Origin: Paraburkholderia fynbosensis | Lineage (GTDB): Bacteria; Pseudomonadota; Gammaproteobacteria; Burkholderiales; Burkholderiaceae | Reading direction: 5' to 3' | NCBI RefSeq assembly: GCF_902859935.1 | Contig: NZ_CADIKI010000008.1 | Coordinates: 248,001-312,000, forward strand | DNA: 64,000 bases | Shown: one piece after another, positions 25,601 through 34,780 of the stretch | Numbering within the stretch: position 1 is the stretch's first letter | How the letters are laid out: each line of letters begins with the position of its first letter | Notes under the pieces: model-generated | What the model saw: only the letters and a program-made list of their open reading frames with translations | Told to the model about the DNA's origin: nothing | Database searches by the model: none | Position numbers and translations under genes: made by a program

Positions 25601-26671
25601 ATGATCCCGACGATCAAAGATGTCGCCGCCCACGCGGGCTTCTCCATCGCCACGGTCTCGCGCGCGATCAACGCGCCGCACACCGTGAACCCGATCACGC
25701 TCGACAAGGTGCGTCAATCGATCGACGCGCTGAACTTCCGCCCCAGCCCGCTCGGCCGGCAGCTGCGCGGCGAGCGCACCCGGCTGATCGGCGTGATCCT
25801 GCCGACGCTCGCCAATCCGGTGTTCGCCGAGTGCCTGCAAGGCATCGACGAGCTCGCGTCGGCGCAAGGCTACCGGCTCATGCTGATGACGACCCAGTAC
25901 GACGCGGACCGCGAACGCCACGCCATCGAAACGCTGCGCGAACAGCGCGTCGAAGGACTGATTCTGACCGTCACCGACGCCGACACGCATCCGCTGCTCG
26001 ACGAACTCGACCGCGCCGGCCTGCTCTACGTGCTGATGCACAACGACACGGTGCGGCGGCCGTCGGTATCGGTCGACAACCGCCTCGCCGCCTACGATGG
26101 CGTGCGCTCGCTGATCGCACACGGCCATCGCCGCATCCTGATGCTGGCGGGCACGCTGGCCGCGTCGGACCGCGCGCGTCAACGCCATCTCGGCTACGCG
26201 CAGGCCATGCAGCAAGCCGGTCTCACGCCCGCGCCGGCGCTCGAAGTCGATTTCAACGCGGAAGAACTGGCGCCGTCCGTGCTCGCGCATCTGACGAGCG
26301 GGCAGAGTCGCCCGACCGCCCTCTTCTGCAGCAACGACCTGCTCGCGATGGTCGTGATGCGCGGGCTGCGTCGCGCGCGTCTGCGAATTCCACAGGACAT
26401 GTCGATTCTCGGTTTCGACGGCCTCGCGATGGGCGAGCTGCTGTCGCCGCCGCTCGCGAGCATCTGCGCGCCGAATCGCGAGATCGGCTGTGCGGCCTGG
26501 CGGCGCCTGCTCGCGCGCGTCACCGGCGATGACGACGCATCCGGCAGCCCATCGCCCGCATTGACCTTGCCGCACAGCTTGCGCGAAGGCGCGACCATCG
26601 CGGCGATTTCGAATCGCACGGACAGTACGTCACCGCGTGCTTCGGCGGCGACCGCACAGCCATTGGCCTGA
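25601..26671 (+). CDS. LacI-family transcriptional regulator
   Basis: A 356-residue repressor with the N-terminal LacI helix-turn-helix (TIKDVAAHAGFSIATVSRAIN, residues 4-24) and hinge (RPSPLGRQLRGERT), then a periplasmic-binding-protein-like effector domain (GVILPTLANPVFAECLQGI, SVDNRLAAYDGVRSL, TALFCSNDLLAM, SILGFDGL). The effector is unknown, presumably the substrate of the transport operon that follows. ATG 25601 is placed exactly ahead of the HTH; the frame upstream is not coding. The next gene starts 165 bp later on the same strand. Confidence 0.9.
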   Translation: MIPTIKDVAAHAGFSIATVSRAINAPHTVNPITLDKVRQSIDALNFRPSPLGRQLRGERTRLIGVILPTLANPVFAECLQGIDELASAQGYRLMLMTTQYDADRERHAIETLREQRVEGLILTVTDADTHPLLDELDRAGLLYVLMHNDTVRRPSVSVDNRLAAYDGVRSLIAHGHRRILMLAGTLAASDRARQRHLGYAQAMQQAGLTPAPALEVDFNAEELAPSVLAHLTSGQSRPTALFCSNDLLAMVVMRGLRRARLRIPQDMSILGFDGLAMGELLSPPLASICAPNREIGCAAWRRLLARVTGDDDASGSPSPALTLPHSLREGATIAAISNRTDSTSPRASAATAQPLA

Positions 26672-26835
26672 GCCGTTGCATAAGCCGCGCCGGGGCCGCG
26701 TGAGTGGCGCCGCGAGCCGCAGGCATCGCACCCACGCCTCACCTACGCGGCTTCGCAACAAGCCGGAAGCCCCAACACCCGTTTGATCGACCCAACCTCA
26801 AACCACCCGCTCTCGTCCTCTCCAGGAGACCCGCA

Positions 26836-27894
26836 GTGATCCGCTCACCCTCACGCCTCGCTTCGTCGCTCAACCCGCTGTGGCGCCGTCTCGCGCACCT
26901 CATGATCGCCACCGGCGCGGCGCTCGCCGCCGTCGCCCCGCAAGCGGCCCATGCCGACGAAACCGCGATCTGCTACAACTGCCCGCCGGAATGGGCCGAC
27001 TGGGCGAGCCAGATCAAGGCGATCCAGCAAAAGACCGGCATCCGGGTGCCGTTCGACAACAAGAACTCCGGCCAGTCGATCGCGCAACTGATGGCGGAGC
27101 AGAAAAGCCCGGTCGCCGACGTGGTGTACCTCGGCGTATCGTCGGCGTTCCAGGCGAAGGACAAGGGCGTGATCCAGCCGTACAAACCGGCGCACTGGAA
27201 CGATATCCCCGCCAACCTGAAAGACCCGCAAGGCTACTGGTTCACGATCCACTCGGGCACGCTGGGCTTTTTCGTCAACAAGGACGCGCTCGAAGGCAAG
27301 CCGGTGCCGCGCTCGTGGGCTGATCTGCTGAAGCCGGAATACAAAGGCATGATCGGCTACCTCGATCCGTCGAGCGCGTTCGTCGGCTATGCGGGCGCAG
27401 TCGCGGTGAACCAGGCGCTCGGCGGCACGCTCGATAACTTCGAGCCGGGCCTCGACTGGTTCCGCAAGCTGAAGGCCAACGCGCCGATCGTGCCGAAGCA
27501 GACCGCGTACGCGCGCGTGATGTCCGGTGAAATCCCGATCCTGCTCGACTATGATTTCGACGCCTATCGCGCGAAATACAAAGATCATGCGAACGTCGAG
27601 TTTGTGATTCCGAAAGAAGGCACGATCTCGGTGCCTTACGTGATGAGCCTCGTGAAAGGCGCGCCGCACGACGCCAACGGTCGCAAGGTGCTCGACTTCG
27701 TGCTTTCGGACGAAGGCCAGAAACTGTGGGCCGACGCCTATCTGCGCCCGGTCCGTGCAAACGCGATGAGCCCGGAAAGCGCCGCGAAATTCCTGCCCGC
27801 GAGCGACTACGCCCGCGCCAAAGCGGTCGACTTCGGCAAGATGGCCGAGAAGCAGGCGAGCTTCGGCGAACGTTATCTGCAGGTGATGCATTGA
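26836..27894 (+). CDS. ABC transporter substrate-binding protein (family 1 type)
   Basis: A 352-residue periplasmic binding protein. A signal peptide of about 38 residues ends AAHADE. The mature part (YNCPPEWADWASQIKAIQQKTG, DVVYLGVSSAFQAKDKGV, HSGTLGFFVNKDAL, PRSWADLLKPEYKG, TISVPYVMSLVKGAPH) is typical of the iron/polyamine/phosphonate/thiamine-type binding proteins. An unusual CYNC pair lies near the mature N-terminus. The start is GTG 26836 with CAGGAGA 8 nt upstream. The partner permeases and ATPase follow with overlapping starts. With a GpdQ-like phosphodiesterase in the operon, an organic phosphate, phosphodiester or phosphonate is the best guess at the ligand. Confidence 0.85.
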   Translation: MIRSPSRLASSLNPLWRRLAHLMIATGAALAAVAPQAAHADETAICYNCPPEWADWASQIKAIQQKTGIRVPFDNKNSGQSIAQLMAEQKSPVADVVYLGVSSAFQAKDKGVIQPYKPAHWNDIPANLKDPQGYWFTIHSGTLGFFVNKDALEGKPVPRSWADLLKPEYKGMIGYLDPSSAFVGYAGAVAVNQALGGTLDNFEPGLDWFRKLKANAPIVPKQTAYARVMSGEIPILLDYDFDAYRAKYKDHANVEFVIPKEGTISVPYVMSLVKGAPHDANGRKVLDFVLSDEGQKLWADAYLRPVRANAMSPESAAKFLPASDYARAKAVDFGKMAEKQASFGERYLQVMH

Positions 27895-28715
27895 ACGACA
27901 TCACGTTCCCGCTGCGCTGGCGCATCGCGTTGATCGCGCCGGCGCTGGCGGTATTCCTCGCGTTCTGGCTGCTGCCGATGGCCGCGCTTGCGCAGTTGAG
28001 CGGCGACGGCCACGCGTTCGCCACCTATCGCGCGATGCTGACGAATCCGCGCTACATGTCGAGCCTCGGCGCGACCGTCGTGCTGTCGGCGGCGGTCACG
28101 GCGGCGACGCTGGTGTTATCGGTGATCGCCGGGCTGCTGCTCGCGCGCCGCGAGTTCGCGTTCAAGCGCACGCTGCTCGCGCTTCTGACGTTCCCGCTCG
28201 CGTTTCCCGGCGTGGTGGTCGGCTTCATGGTCATCATGCTGGCGGGACGCCAGGGGCTGATCGGCGCGCTGTCGCTGAAACTCACCGGCGAGCGCTGGGT
28301 GTTCGCGTATTCGATGAGCGGCCTCTTTCTCGGCTACCTGTACTTCTCGATTCCGCGCGTGATCGTCACGGTGATGGCCTCGGCGACGAGGCTCGACGCC
28401 TCGCTCGAAGAAGCGGCGCGCTCGCTCGGCGCATCGCCCTGGCGCATCACGCGCGACATCGTGCTGCCGGCACTGTCGCCGGGACTGGTCGCGGCGGGCG
28501 CCGTGTGCTTCGCCACCGCGATGGGCGCGTTCGGCACGGCCTTCACGCTCGCCACCGACATCGACGTGCTGCCGATGACCATCTACACCGAGTTCACCCT
28601 CAACGCGAACATGGTGACGGCCGCGGGTCTGTCCATCGTGCTCGGCATCGTCACGTGGGCCGTGCTGGCGTTCGCGCGCAGCGTGAGCGGCGCGGCGGTG
28701 GCGGCGAGCGCATGA
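27891..28715 (+). CDS. ABC transporter permease (first of two)
   Basis: A 274-residue inner-membrane protein with about six helices and the EAA loop EEAARSLGASPWRITRDIVLP, which docks the ATPase. It resembles PotB/PhnU-type permeases. The start is TTG 27891, overlapping the TGA of the binding-protein gene (TTGA), with AGGTG 5 nt upstream, implying translational coupling. It ends by overlapping the ATG of the second permease. Confidence 0.85.
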   Translation: MNDITFPLRWRIALIAPALAVFLAFWLLPMAALAQLSGDGHAFATYRAMLTNPRYMSSLGATVVLSAAVTAATLVLSVIAGLLLARREFAFKRTLLALLTFPLAFPGVVVGFMVIMLAGRQGLIGALSLKLTGERWVFAYSMSGLFLGYLYFSIPRVIVTVMASATRLDASLEEAARSLGASPWRITRDIVLPALSPGLVAAGAVCFATAMGAFGTAFTLATDIDVLPMTIYTEFTLNANMVTAAGLSIVLGIVTWAVLAFARSVSGAAVAASA

Positions 28716-29764
28716 GTAGCATGTCCCGACCCGGCGCTTCCCAACCTGACGACGACACGCCGATGAATTCCATCACTGCTTCAGCACGATCCGTGACCCA
28801 GCCAGGCACTCGCGCACGCTCACGGCTGCGCGCACCCGGCGCGCGGACATGGCTCGCCGCCGGTCAATGGCTCGTCACCCTGCTGCTGTGCGCGTTTCTG
28901 ATCGTGCCGGTCATCATGTCGATCATGGCCGGGCTCACGGTCAATTACTTCAAAGGCGTCTCCAGCGGACTCACACTGCGCTGGCTCATCGAAGTGTGGA
29001 CGCAGTATCACGGCTCGGTGTGGCTGTCGCTCGAAGTCGCGGCGGCGACGCTCGTCATCACGTTGCTGACCGGCGTGCCCGCGGGCTACGTGCTCGCGCG
29101 CAGCAGGACGCGGCTCTCGCGCATCATCGAAGAATTTCTCGTGCTGCCGATCGCACTGCCCGGTCTCGCGTCCGCGCTCGCGCTGCTGGTCATCTACGGC
29201 GGCTTCACGCGGTTGCGCATGAGTGCCGCGTTCATCGTGGTCGGACACGTGGTGTTCACGCTGCCGTTCATGGTGCGAGCGGTCGCCGCGGTGTGCGCAA
29301 GCAGCGATCTGCGCACGCTCGAGGAAGGCGCGGCGAGCCTCGGCGCGAGCTTCTTCACACGCTTCGTGACGATCGTGCTGCCGAACGCGCGGCCGGGCAT
29401 CGTCGCCGGCGCACTGGCGGTGCTGACGCTGTCGATCGGCGAATTCAACCTCACGTGGATGCTGCACACGCCCGAGACGAAGACGCTGCCGGTCGGCCTC
29501 GCCGACACCTATGCGTCGTTGCGCATCGAGATCGGCAGCGCGTACACCATTCTGTTCTTCATCATGACGATGCCCCTGCTCGTCGCGATGCAATGGCTCG
29601 GCGTCGATGCGACCGGTCAGCGCGGCGCGGCGGCGAAACGCGGCAACGCTTCTGCTGCGAAGCGGGTTGCGAATGACGTCAAGACCGATGTGGCCATAAA
29701 CGCTGCGTATCCCGCCACGAACACTTCCGCCAGGCCCTCTTCGAATTCCGTCGACACACCATGA
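28712..29764 (+). CDS. ABC transporter permease (second of two)
   Basis: A 350-residue permease with six main helices and the EAA loop EEGAASLGASFFTRFVTIVLP. ATG 28712 overlaps the TGA of the first permease (ATGA). Residues 1-40 are a hydrophilic extension, and the C-terminus (about 295-350) is an Ala/Asn/Lys/Thr-rich tail beyond the last helix, longer than usual. The start of the ATPase gene overlaps its stop. Confidence 0.85.
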   Translation: MSSMSRPGASQPDDDTPMNSITASARSVTQPGTRARSRLRAPGARTWLAAGQWLVTLLLCAFLIVPVIMSIMAGLTVNYFKGVSSGLTLRWLIEVWTQYHGSVWLSLEVAAATLVITLLTGVPAGYVLARSRTRLSRIIEEFLVLPIALPGLASALALLVIYGGFTRLRMSAAFIVVGHVVFTLPFMVRAVAAVCASSDLRTLEEGAASLGASFFTRFVTIVLPNARPGIVAGALAVLTLSIGEFNLTWMLHTPETKTLPVGLADTYASLRIEIGSAYTILFFIMTMPLLVAMQWLGVDATGQRGAAAKRGNASAAKRVANDVKTDVAINAAYPATNTSARPSSNSVDTP

Positions 29765-30831
29765 ACCCTGCCTCCGCGACTGCATCCATTCCGATCACGC
29801 TCACGCAATGCGCGAAAACCTTTCGCGGCACGCGCGTGCTCGAACCGCTCGATCTACGGATCGACGCAGGTGAAACACTGGTCTTGCTCGGGCCCTCCGG
29901 CTGCGGCAAGACCACGACTCTGCGCATGATCGCCGGACTCGAAACGCCGGACGCCGGTGGACGCATCGCGTTCGGCGACGACGACGTCACCGCGTTGCCG
30001 ATCGAAAAGCGCCAGGTCGGCATGGTGTTTCAGAGCTATGCGCTGTTTCCCAACCTGAGCGTGCGCGGCAACATCGGCTATGGCCTGAAGATCAGGCGCA
30101 TGCCGGCCGCGGCCGCGCGGCAGCGCGTCGACGAACTGCTCGGCATGATGCGTCTCACCGCGCACGCCGACAAACCGATCGACCAGCTTTCGGGCGGTCA
30201 GCGTCAACGCGTGGCGCTGGCGCGCGCACTTGCGGTGCAGCCGCGCGTGCTGCTGCTCGACGAGCCGCTCACCGCGCTCGACGCGCGCCTGCGCGACACC
30301 TTGCGCAGCGAGATGAATACACTGCTGCGCGAGCTGGGCATCACGACCGTCTACGTGACGCACGACCAGGCGGAGGCGATGGAACTGGGCGACCGCATCG
30401 TCGTGATGAGCGCGGGGCGCATCGAACAGATCGGCTCGCCGCGTGACATCTACTATCGGCCCGCGAACCGGAGCGTCGCGCAATTCGTCGGCACGATCAA
30501 CCGGCTAGCGGGCGAAGCGCGCGACGGCATGCTGACGACGCGCGGCGGCGCCGTGCCGCTGCCGTCGATGCCCCCACACACGAGCCTGCACACGCATCAG
30601 CCGCACGAGATCTTCTTTCGCCCCGAAGACGCGTGGCTGGCCGACCCGGCAACCGCGCATCTGCGCGGTTGCATCGAAAGCAGCGCGTTTCTCGGCGAGC
30701 GCACGCGTCTGACGATCGGCGGCGCCGCACCGGACCCGCTGCTGATCGACGTTGCCGGCCGGGTCGAGCTGGCGCGCGGCACGCCGGTCGGCATCTCGAT
30801 CTCGCAGGACGCGCTGATTGCGCTATCGTGA
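29761..30831 (+). CDS. ABC transporter ATP-binding protein
   Basis: A 356-residue ATPase of the PotA/UgpC type. Walker A GPSGCGKTT, Q-loop region MVFQSYALFPNL, signature LSGGQRQR, Walker B LLLDEPLTALD and the switch THDQAEAM are all intact. The C-terminal 110 residues are a TOBE-like domain (PHEIFFRPEDAWL). ATG 29761 overlaps the TGA of the permease gene. It energises uptake by the two permeases and binding protein. Confidence 0.92.
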   Translation: MNPASATASIPITLTQCAKTFRGTRVLEPLDLRIDAGETLVLLGPSGCGKTTTLRMIAGLETPDAGGRIAFGDDDVTALPIEKRQVGMVFQSYALFPNLSVRGNIGYGLKIRRMPAAAARQRVDELLGMMRLTAHADKPIDQLSGGQRQRVALARALAVQPRVLLLDEPLTALDARLRDTLRSEMNTLLRELGITTVYVTHDQAEAMELGDRIVVMSAGRIEQIGSPRDIYYRPANRSVAQFVGTINRLAGEARDGMLTTRGGAVPLPSMPPHTSLHTHQPHEIFFRPEDAWLADPATAHLRGCIESSAFLGERTRLTIGGAAPDPLLIDVAGRVELARGTPVGISISQDALIALS

Positions 30832-30874
30832 TAACGCCGCGCCGTGCCCCGGCGCGCAATGACAAGGACTCCCC

Positions 30875-31702
30875 ATGCTGCTGGCTCAAATCAGCGACCT
30901 GCATATCAAACGCCCCGGCGCGCTCGCTTACCGCCGGGTCGACACCGCAGCGTACCTCGCGCGCTGCGTCGCCGCGCTCAATGCGCTCGAACCGCGCCCC
31001 GACGCCGTCATCATGACCGGCGATCTCGTCGATCAGGGTGATCCGGAACAATACGAACACCTGAAGACCTTGCTCGCGCCGCTGGCCGTTCCCTACTTCC
31101 TGCTGGTCGGCAATCACGATGCGCGCATCGCGTTGCGCGCGGCGTTTCCCGAGCGCGCGGAATTGCGCAGCGGCGGCGAGTTCGTGCAATACGCGGTGGA
31201 CGTCGGGCCGCTGCGCCTGATCGCACTCGATTCGATGGTGCCCGGCCAAAGCGCCGGCACGCTGTGCGACGCACGGCTCGCGTGGCTCGCGGCGCAACTC
31301 GATGCGGCCGGAAACAAGCCCACGGTGGTGGCCTTGCATCATCCGCCGTTCGCCTGCGGCATCAGCCATATGGACTCGCTGCGGCTCGACCCGGCCGCCG
31401 CCGACAAGCTCGCGGCGTTGATCGCGCGTCATCCGAACGTGGAGCGGGTGATCTGCGGGCACGTGCATCGGCCGATGTTCGTGCGCTTTGGCGGCACGAT
31501 CGCGTCCGCGGTGCCGGCGCCAGGCCATCAGGTCGGGCTCGATCTGCGCGACGATGGGCCATCGGCGTTCGTGATGGAACCGCCCGCGTATGCGTTGCAT
31601 CGCTACGATCCGGCCACTGGCATCGTCACGCATCACGCCTATGTGGAGCGCGCCGACGGGCCCTATCCGTTTTACGAACCTGAAGGCGCGTTGATCGACT
31701 GA
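30875..31702 (+). CDS. GpdQ-like metallophosphoesterase (class III cyclic-nucleotide PDE / glycerophosphodiesterase type)
   Basis: A 275-residue enzyme with the two-metal site intact: QISDLHI, GDLVDQG, LVGNHDAR, ALHHPP, GHVHRPMF. This is the GpdQ/CpdA family, which hydrolyses phosphodiesters such as glycerophosphodiesters or cyclic AMP. There is no signal peptide, so it acts in the cytoplasm on imported substrate. ATG 30875 has AAGGA 7 nt upstream. It lies 43 bp after the ATPase gene, the last gene of the operon, and gives the main clue to the operon's substrate. Confidence 0.85.
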   Translation: MLLAQISDLHIKRPGALAYRRVDTAAYLARCVAALNALEPRPDAVIMTGDLVDQGDPEQYEHLKTLLAPLAVPYFLLVGNHDARIALRAAFPERAELRSGGEFVQYAVDVGPLRLIALDSMVPGQSAGTLCDARLAWLAAQLDAAGNKPTVVALHHPPFACGISHMDSLRLDPAAADKLAALIARHPNVERVICGHVHRPMFVRFGGTIASAVPAPGHQVGLDLRDDGPSAFVMEPPAYALHRYDPATGIVTHHAYVERADGPYPFYEPEGALID

Positions 31703-32040
31703 GCGTCGCCGCTCGCGCCGGGACCACCCGACGTGCGGTGTCCCGAGCGCGGCGGCCTGCACGAAGCCGTCCGCGGGCAGCGCGATCTCAGCGCCGATCG
31801 CGTGAGCCATGTCATCGCCGAACGGCCGGGTGCCGGTACGCCTCTCGAGAATCGCGAACGGCCACGTTTGCACATGTCGCGGAAAACACGCCGCTTGACG
31901 CGACACCAGCAGCGCGCACCACCCGGCAAATCGGCGGCCGGGGCTGCAAACGGCTCTTTCCCGACGCCTTTTCGCACACGTCGCCGCCGTCAGCGCAAAC
32001 CTCCCCGCTCCGGTATGATCGGCACGCTTAAGGACCGTGC
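31703..32040. other. Intergenic region upstream of the MFS transporter
   Basis: About 340 bp with no supported gene. A possible -10 TATGAT lies at 32014-32019, about 22 bp before the MFS start, without a good -35. No terminator was seen after the phosphodiesterase gene. Confidence 0.4.
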
Positions 32041-33273
32041 ATGGGCCGGTCCGTCGATCCGCCTCTCTCAATGTCCACTTCCGACGCTTCCACTCCCGCT
32101 TCCGCCGACCGGTCGTTGCGCGGCCTACTGTTTCTGCTCGCCACCATCGCCGGCGTCTCGGTCGCGAACATCTACTACAACCAGCCGCTGCTCGATAATT
32201 TCCGCCAGTCGTTTCCGGGCAGCGCGTCGTGGGTCGGCACGGTGCCGGCCGTCACGCAGCTCGGCTACGCGGCCGGCATGCTGCTGCTCGCCCCGCTCGG
32301 CGATCGCTTCGACCGCCGCCGCCTGATCCTGCTGCAGATCGCCGGCATGTGCGCCGCGCTGGTCGTGGCGGCGGCTGCGCCGACGCTCGCGGTGTTGATC
32401 GTCGCGAGTCTGGCGATCGGCGTGCTCGCCACCATCGCGCAGCAGGCGGTGCCGTTCGCGGCCGAACTCGCGCCGCCGTCCGAGCGCGGCCACGCGGTCG
32501 GCATGGTGATGAGCGGTTTGCTGCTGGGCATCCTGCTGGCGCGGACCGCCTCGGGTGTGATAGCCCAGTATTTCGGCTGGCGCGCGGTGTTCGGCGCATC
32601 GGTCGTCGCCTTGCTGGCGCTGGCGGTCGTGATCATCCTGCGCTTGCCGAAGAGCCAGCCGACCTCCACGCTGCCTTACGGCAAGCTGCTGGTGTCGATG
32701 TGGCATCTGCTGGTCGAGCATCGCGCGCTGCGTGAAGCGTCGCTGACCGGCGCGGCGCTGTTCGCGGCATTCAGCATTTTCTGGTCGGTGCTTGCATTGC
32801 TGCTGGCAGGCGCGCCGTTTCATCTCGGGCCGCAGGCGGCGGGGCTGTTCGGGATCGTCGGCGCGGCGGGGGCCATGGCCGCCCCGCTCGCCGGCAAGTT
32901 CGCCGACCGGCGTGGACCGCGCGCGATCATCACCGTGTCGATCGCGCTGGTGGCGCTCGCGTTCGTCGTGTTCGGCGCGTCGGCCAGGAGTATCGCCGGG
33001 TTGGTGGTGGGCGTGATCGTGCTCGACATCGGCGTGCAGGCCGCGCAGATTTCCAATCAATCGCGCATTTACGCGCTGAAGCCCGATGCACGCAGCCGCG
33101 TGAATACGGTGTACATGGTGGCGTATTTCATCGGCGGAGCGCTCGGCTCGGGCGTCGGCGCGGTGGCCTGGCCGGCCTTTGGGTGGCTCGGCGTCAGCGT
33201 GGCGGGGCTCGTGTTTGCGGGTCTGGCGGCATGGAATCATTTGCGGCTGCCGTCGCGCGGTGCATCAGGCTGA
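32041..33273 (+). CDS. MFS transporter, YnfM-like drug/metabolite efflux
   Basis: A 410-residue protein with about 12 membrane helices. The early VSVANIYYNQPLLDNF and LAPLGDRFDRRRLILLQ (loop 2-3 motif) resemble the YnfM/AraJ branch of MFS exporters. ATG 32041 has AAGGA upstream; an internal ATG at 32071 (MSTSDAST) lacks one. The substrate cannot be predicted from sequence. It stands alone. Confidence 0.82.
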   Translation: MGRSVDPPLSMSTSDASTPASADRSLRGLLFLLATIAGVSVANIYYNQPLLDNFRQSFPGSASWVGTVPAVTQLGYAAGMLLLAPLGDRFDRRRLILLQIAGMCAALVVAAAAPTLAVLIVASLAIGVLATIAQQAVPFAAELAPPSERGHAVGMVMSGLLLGILLARTASGVIAQYFGWRAVFGASVVALLALAVVIILRLPKSQPTSTLPYGKLLVSMWHLLVEHRALREASLTGAALFAAFSIFWSVLALLLAGAPFHLGPQAAGLFGIVGAAGAMAAPLAGKFADRRGPRAIITVSIALVALAFVVFGASARSIAGLVVGVIVLDIGVQAAQISNQSRIYALKPDARSRVNTVYMVAYFIGGALGSGVGAVAWPAFGWLGVSVAGLVFAGLAAWNHLRLPSRGASG

Positions 33274-33365
33274 GTGGTCGGCGGGCAGGCGGAGGGGACA
33301 TTGGGTCGCGCTTGACCCGTGTTCCTCTCAGACTGATTGGCGCTTGTCTTGTGCGCGGCCGGCGC

Positions 33366-33421
33366 TTGCCTCACAGTGCCTGCTTCACAGCACCTGCCTC
33401 ACAGCACTTGTCTCGCATCTG
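33366..33421. repeat. Degenerate 14-bp tandem repeat
   Basis: Three adjacent copies of about CTGCCTCACAGCAC (33366-33379, 33380-33393, 33394-33407) and a decayed fourth. It is the only structure seen in the gap 33274-33516 between the MFS gene and the convergent receiver gene. Confidence 0.7.
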
Positions 33422-33516
33422 GTTCACGCTGGTCGCACGCTCAGTGCCGGTTCGCGTTTGCCTCGCGTCGGCGCATCCGATCTAGTGCGCGCCGACTCGT
33501 CTGCCACGCAGCACGC

Positions 33517-33966
33517 TCACCCGCCGCTTCGCGCCGACGCATACTCGTGCAGCGCATCGATGACGCGATCGAACTCGAACGACTTGTCGTAGAAGTGGCG
33601 CACGCCGTACTGCTCGCAGCGCTCCCGATACGCGGGCAACGCGTGATTGGTCAATACGGCCGCGAACATCGAGTCGATCAACCCTTCGCGCTGCAAATAG
33701 GCGAGCACGGGCGCGCCCGAACCCTCCCGCAACTGCAGGTCAACGATCACTGCATCGAAGGCTTCGTCGCTCAGGAGCGCGATCGCCTGATCGGCGGAAT
33801 CGGCATACGCGGCCACCTGCAGCGAACCCGAGGCGTCGATCGCTTCCACGAGGCTGCGGCGGATCAGCGGCGAATCCTCGATCAGCAGCACGCGCAGCGG
33901 CGCGTGACGGGCTTGCTCGGCAACTGGGTTCGATTCGCTGTTCATCGGGGCATCTCGATCGTCCAT
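33517..33966 (-). CDS. Stand-alone response-regulator receiver protein
   Basis: A 149-residue CheY-like receiver without output domain. The acidic pocket (LLIEDSPLI), phospho-acceptor Asp in VIVDLQL, the Thr in VLTNHA and the conserved Lys in YDKSFEF are present. Its ATG overlaps the TAA of the upstream LuxR regulator gene (TAATG), so translation is probably coupled. An inner start MNSESNPVA is possible. It could be phosphorylated by the nearby histidine kinase or act as phosphate sink. Confidence 0.85.
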   Translation of the reverse strand: MDDRDAPMNSESNPVAEQARHAPLRVLLIEDSPLIRRSLVEAIDASGSLQVAAYADSADQAIALLSDEAFDAVIVDLQLREGSGAPVLAYLQREGLIDSMFAAVLTNHALPAYRERCEQYGVRHFYDKSFEFDRVIDALHEYASARSGG

Positions 33967-34640
33967 TATTCGATCAAGCCGTTCTTGATCGCGTAATAAG
34001 TCAGATCGGCATTGTTCGCCAACCGCATCTTCTCCAGCACGCGCGCGCGGTACGTGCTCACCGTCTTCACGGACAGATGCAGTTCCTCCGCGATCCCGGT
34101 GGGAATCTGCCCGGCCGCGAGCTTGCAGAAAATCTGGAACTCACGCTCGGACAGTGCTTCATGCGGCCGCCCCGCGGCCGGCTTGTCGAGATTGTCGGCG
34201 AGCGTGTCGGCCACCGCCTCCGACAGATAACGATGCCCGCGCGCCACCGCGCGAATCGCCCGCACGATTTCGTCGGGCTCGCAGTCCTTGTTCAGATAAC
34301 CGTTCGCGCCCGCGCGCAGCAGGTTGATCGCATATTGACTCTCGGGGTAGCCGGACAGGATCAGCACGCCCTGTTCGGGACGCACCTGCCTGATCACGCG
34401 CAGCGTGTCGATGCCGTTCTTGTCCGGCATCGCGATGTCGAGCAGGACCACGTCGAACGCCTGCTCGCGCACGAGGCTGATGGTTTCGTCGCCGGTGGCG
34501 GCTTCGGCTGCGACGCACATATCCGGTTCGTCGGCGACGAACTGTCTGAAGCCGCCGCGGACGATCGCATGGTCGTCGGCTATCAACACTCGAATCATCG
34601 GTTTGGTGTCCCTGCGCTGGAATCGCTCCAAAGCAGACAT
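33966..34640 (-). CDS. NarL/LuxR-family response regulator
   Basis: A 224-residue two-component regulator. The receiver domain (MIRVLIADDHAIVR, phospho-Asp in VLLDIAMPDKNG, Lys in YLNKDCEPDEI) is followed by a LuxR HTH (LSEREFQIFCKLAAGQ, ELHLSVKTVSTYRARVLEKM). ATG 34640 has GGAGG 8 nt upstream; ATG 34598 (MIRVLIAD, with AGGGA) gives the usual shorter form. Its partner is probably the HisKA_3 kinase at 36210, the type that pairs with NarL regulators. It is followed in overlap by the receiver-only gene. Confidence 0.9.
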   Translation of the reverse strand: MSALERFQRRDTKPMIRVLIADDHAIVRGGFRQFVADEPDMCVAAEAATGDETISLVREQAFDVVLLDIAMPDKNGIDTLRVIRQVRPEQGVLILSGYPESQYAINLLRAGANGYLNKDCEPDEIVRAIRAVARGHRYLSEAVADTLADNLDKPAAGRPHEALSEREFQIFCKLAAGQIPTGIAEELHLSVKTVSTYRARVLEKMRLANNADLTYYAIKNGLIE

Positions 34641-34780
34641 TGTAATGACCTCCAGAACGCGCTCACGCCGAGGCTTAGCCGGAAGTCGACAGAGCGGACG
34701 ACGTCTGCGATGCGGCACACCTTCGGCCCCCCCCGCGCGCCGCGCCGTCCGCACGTCTGCGTGAATCTTCGTGGGTTTCC

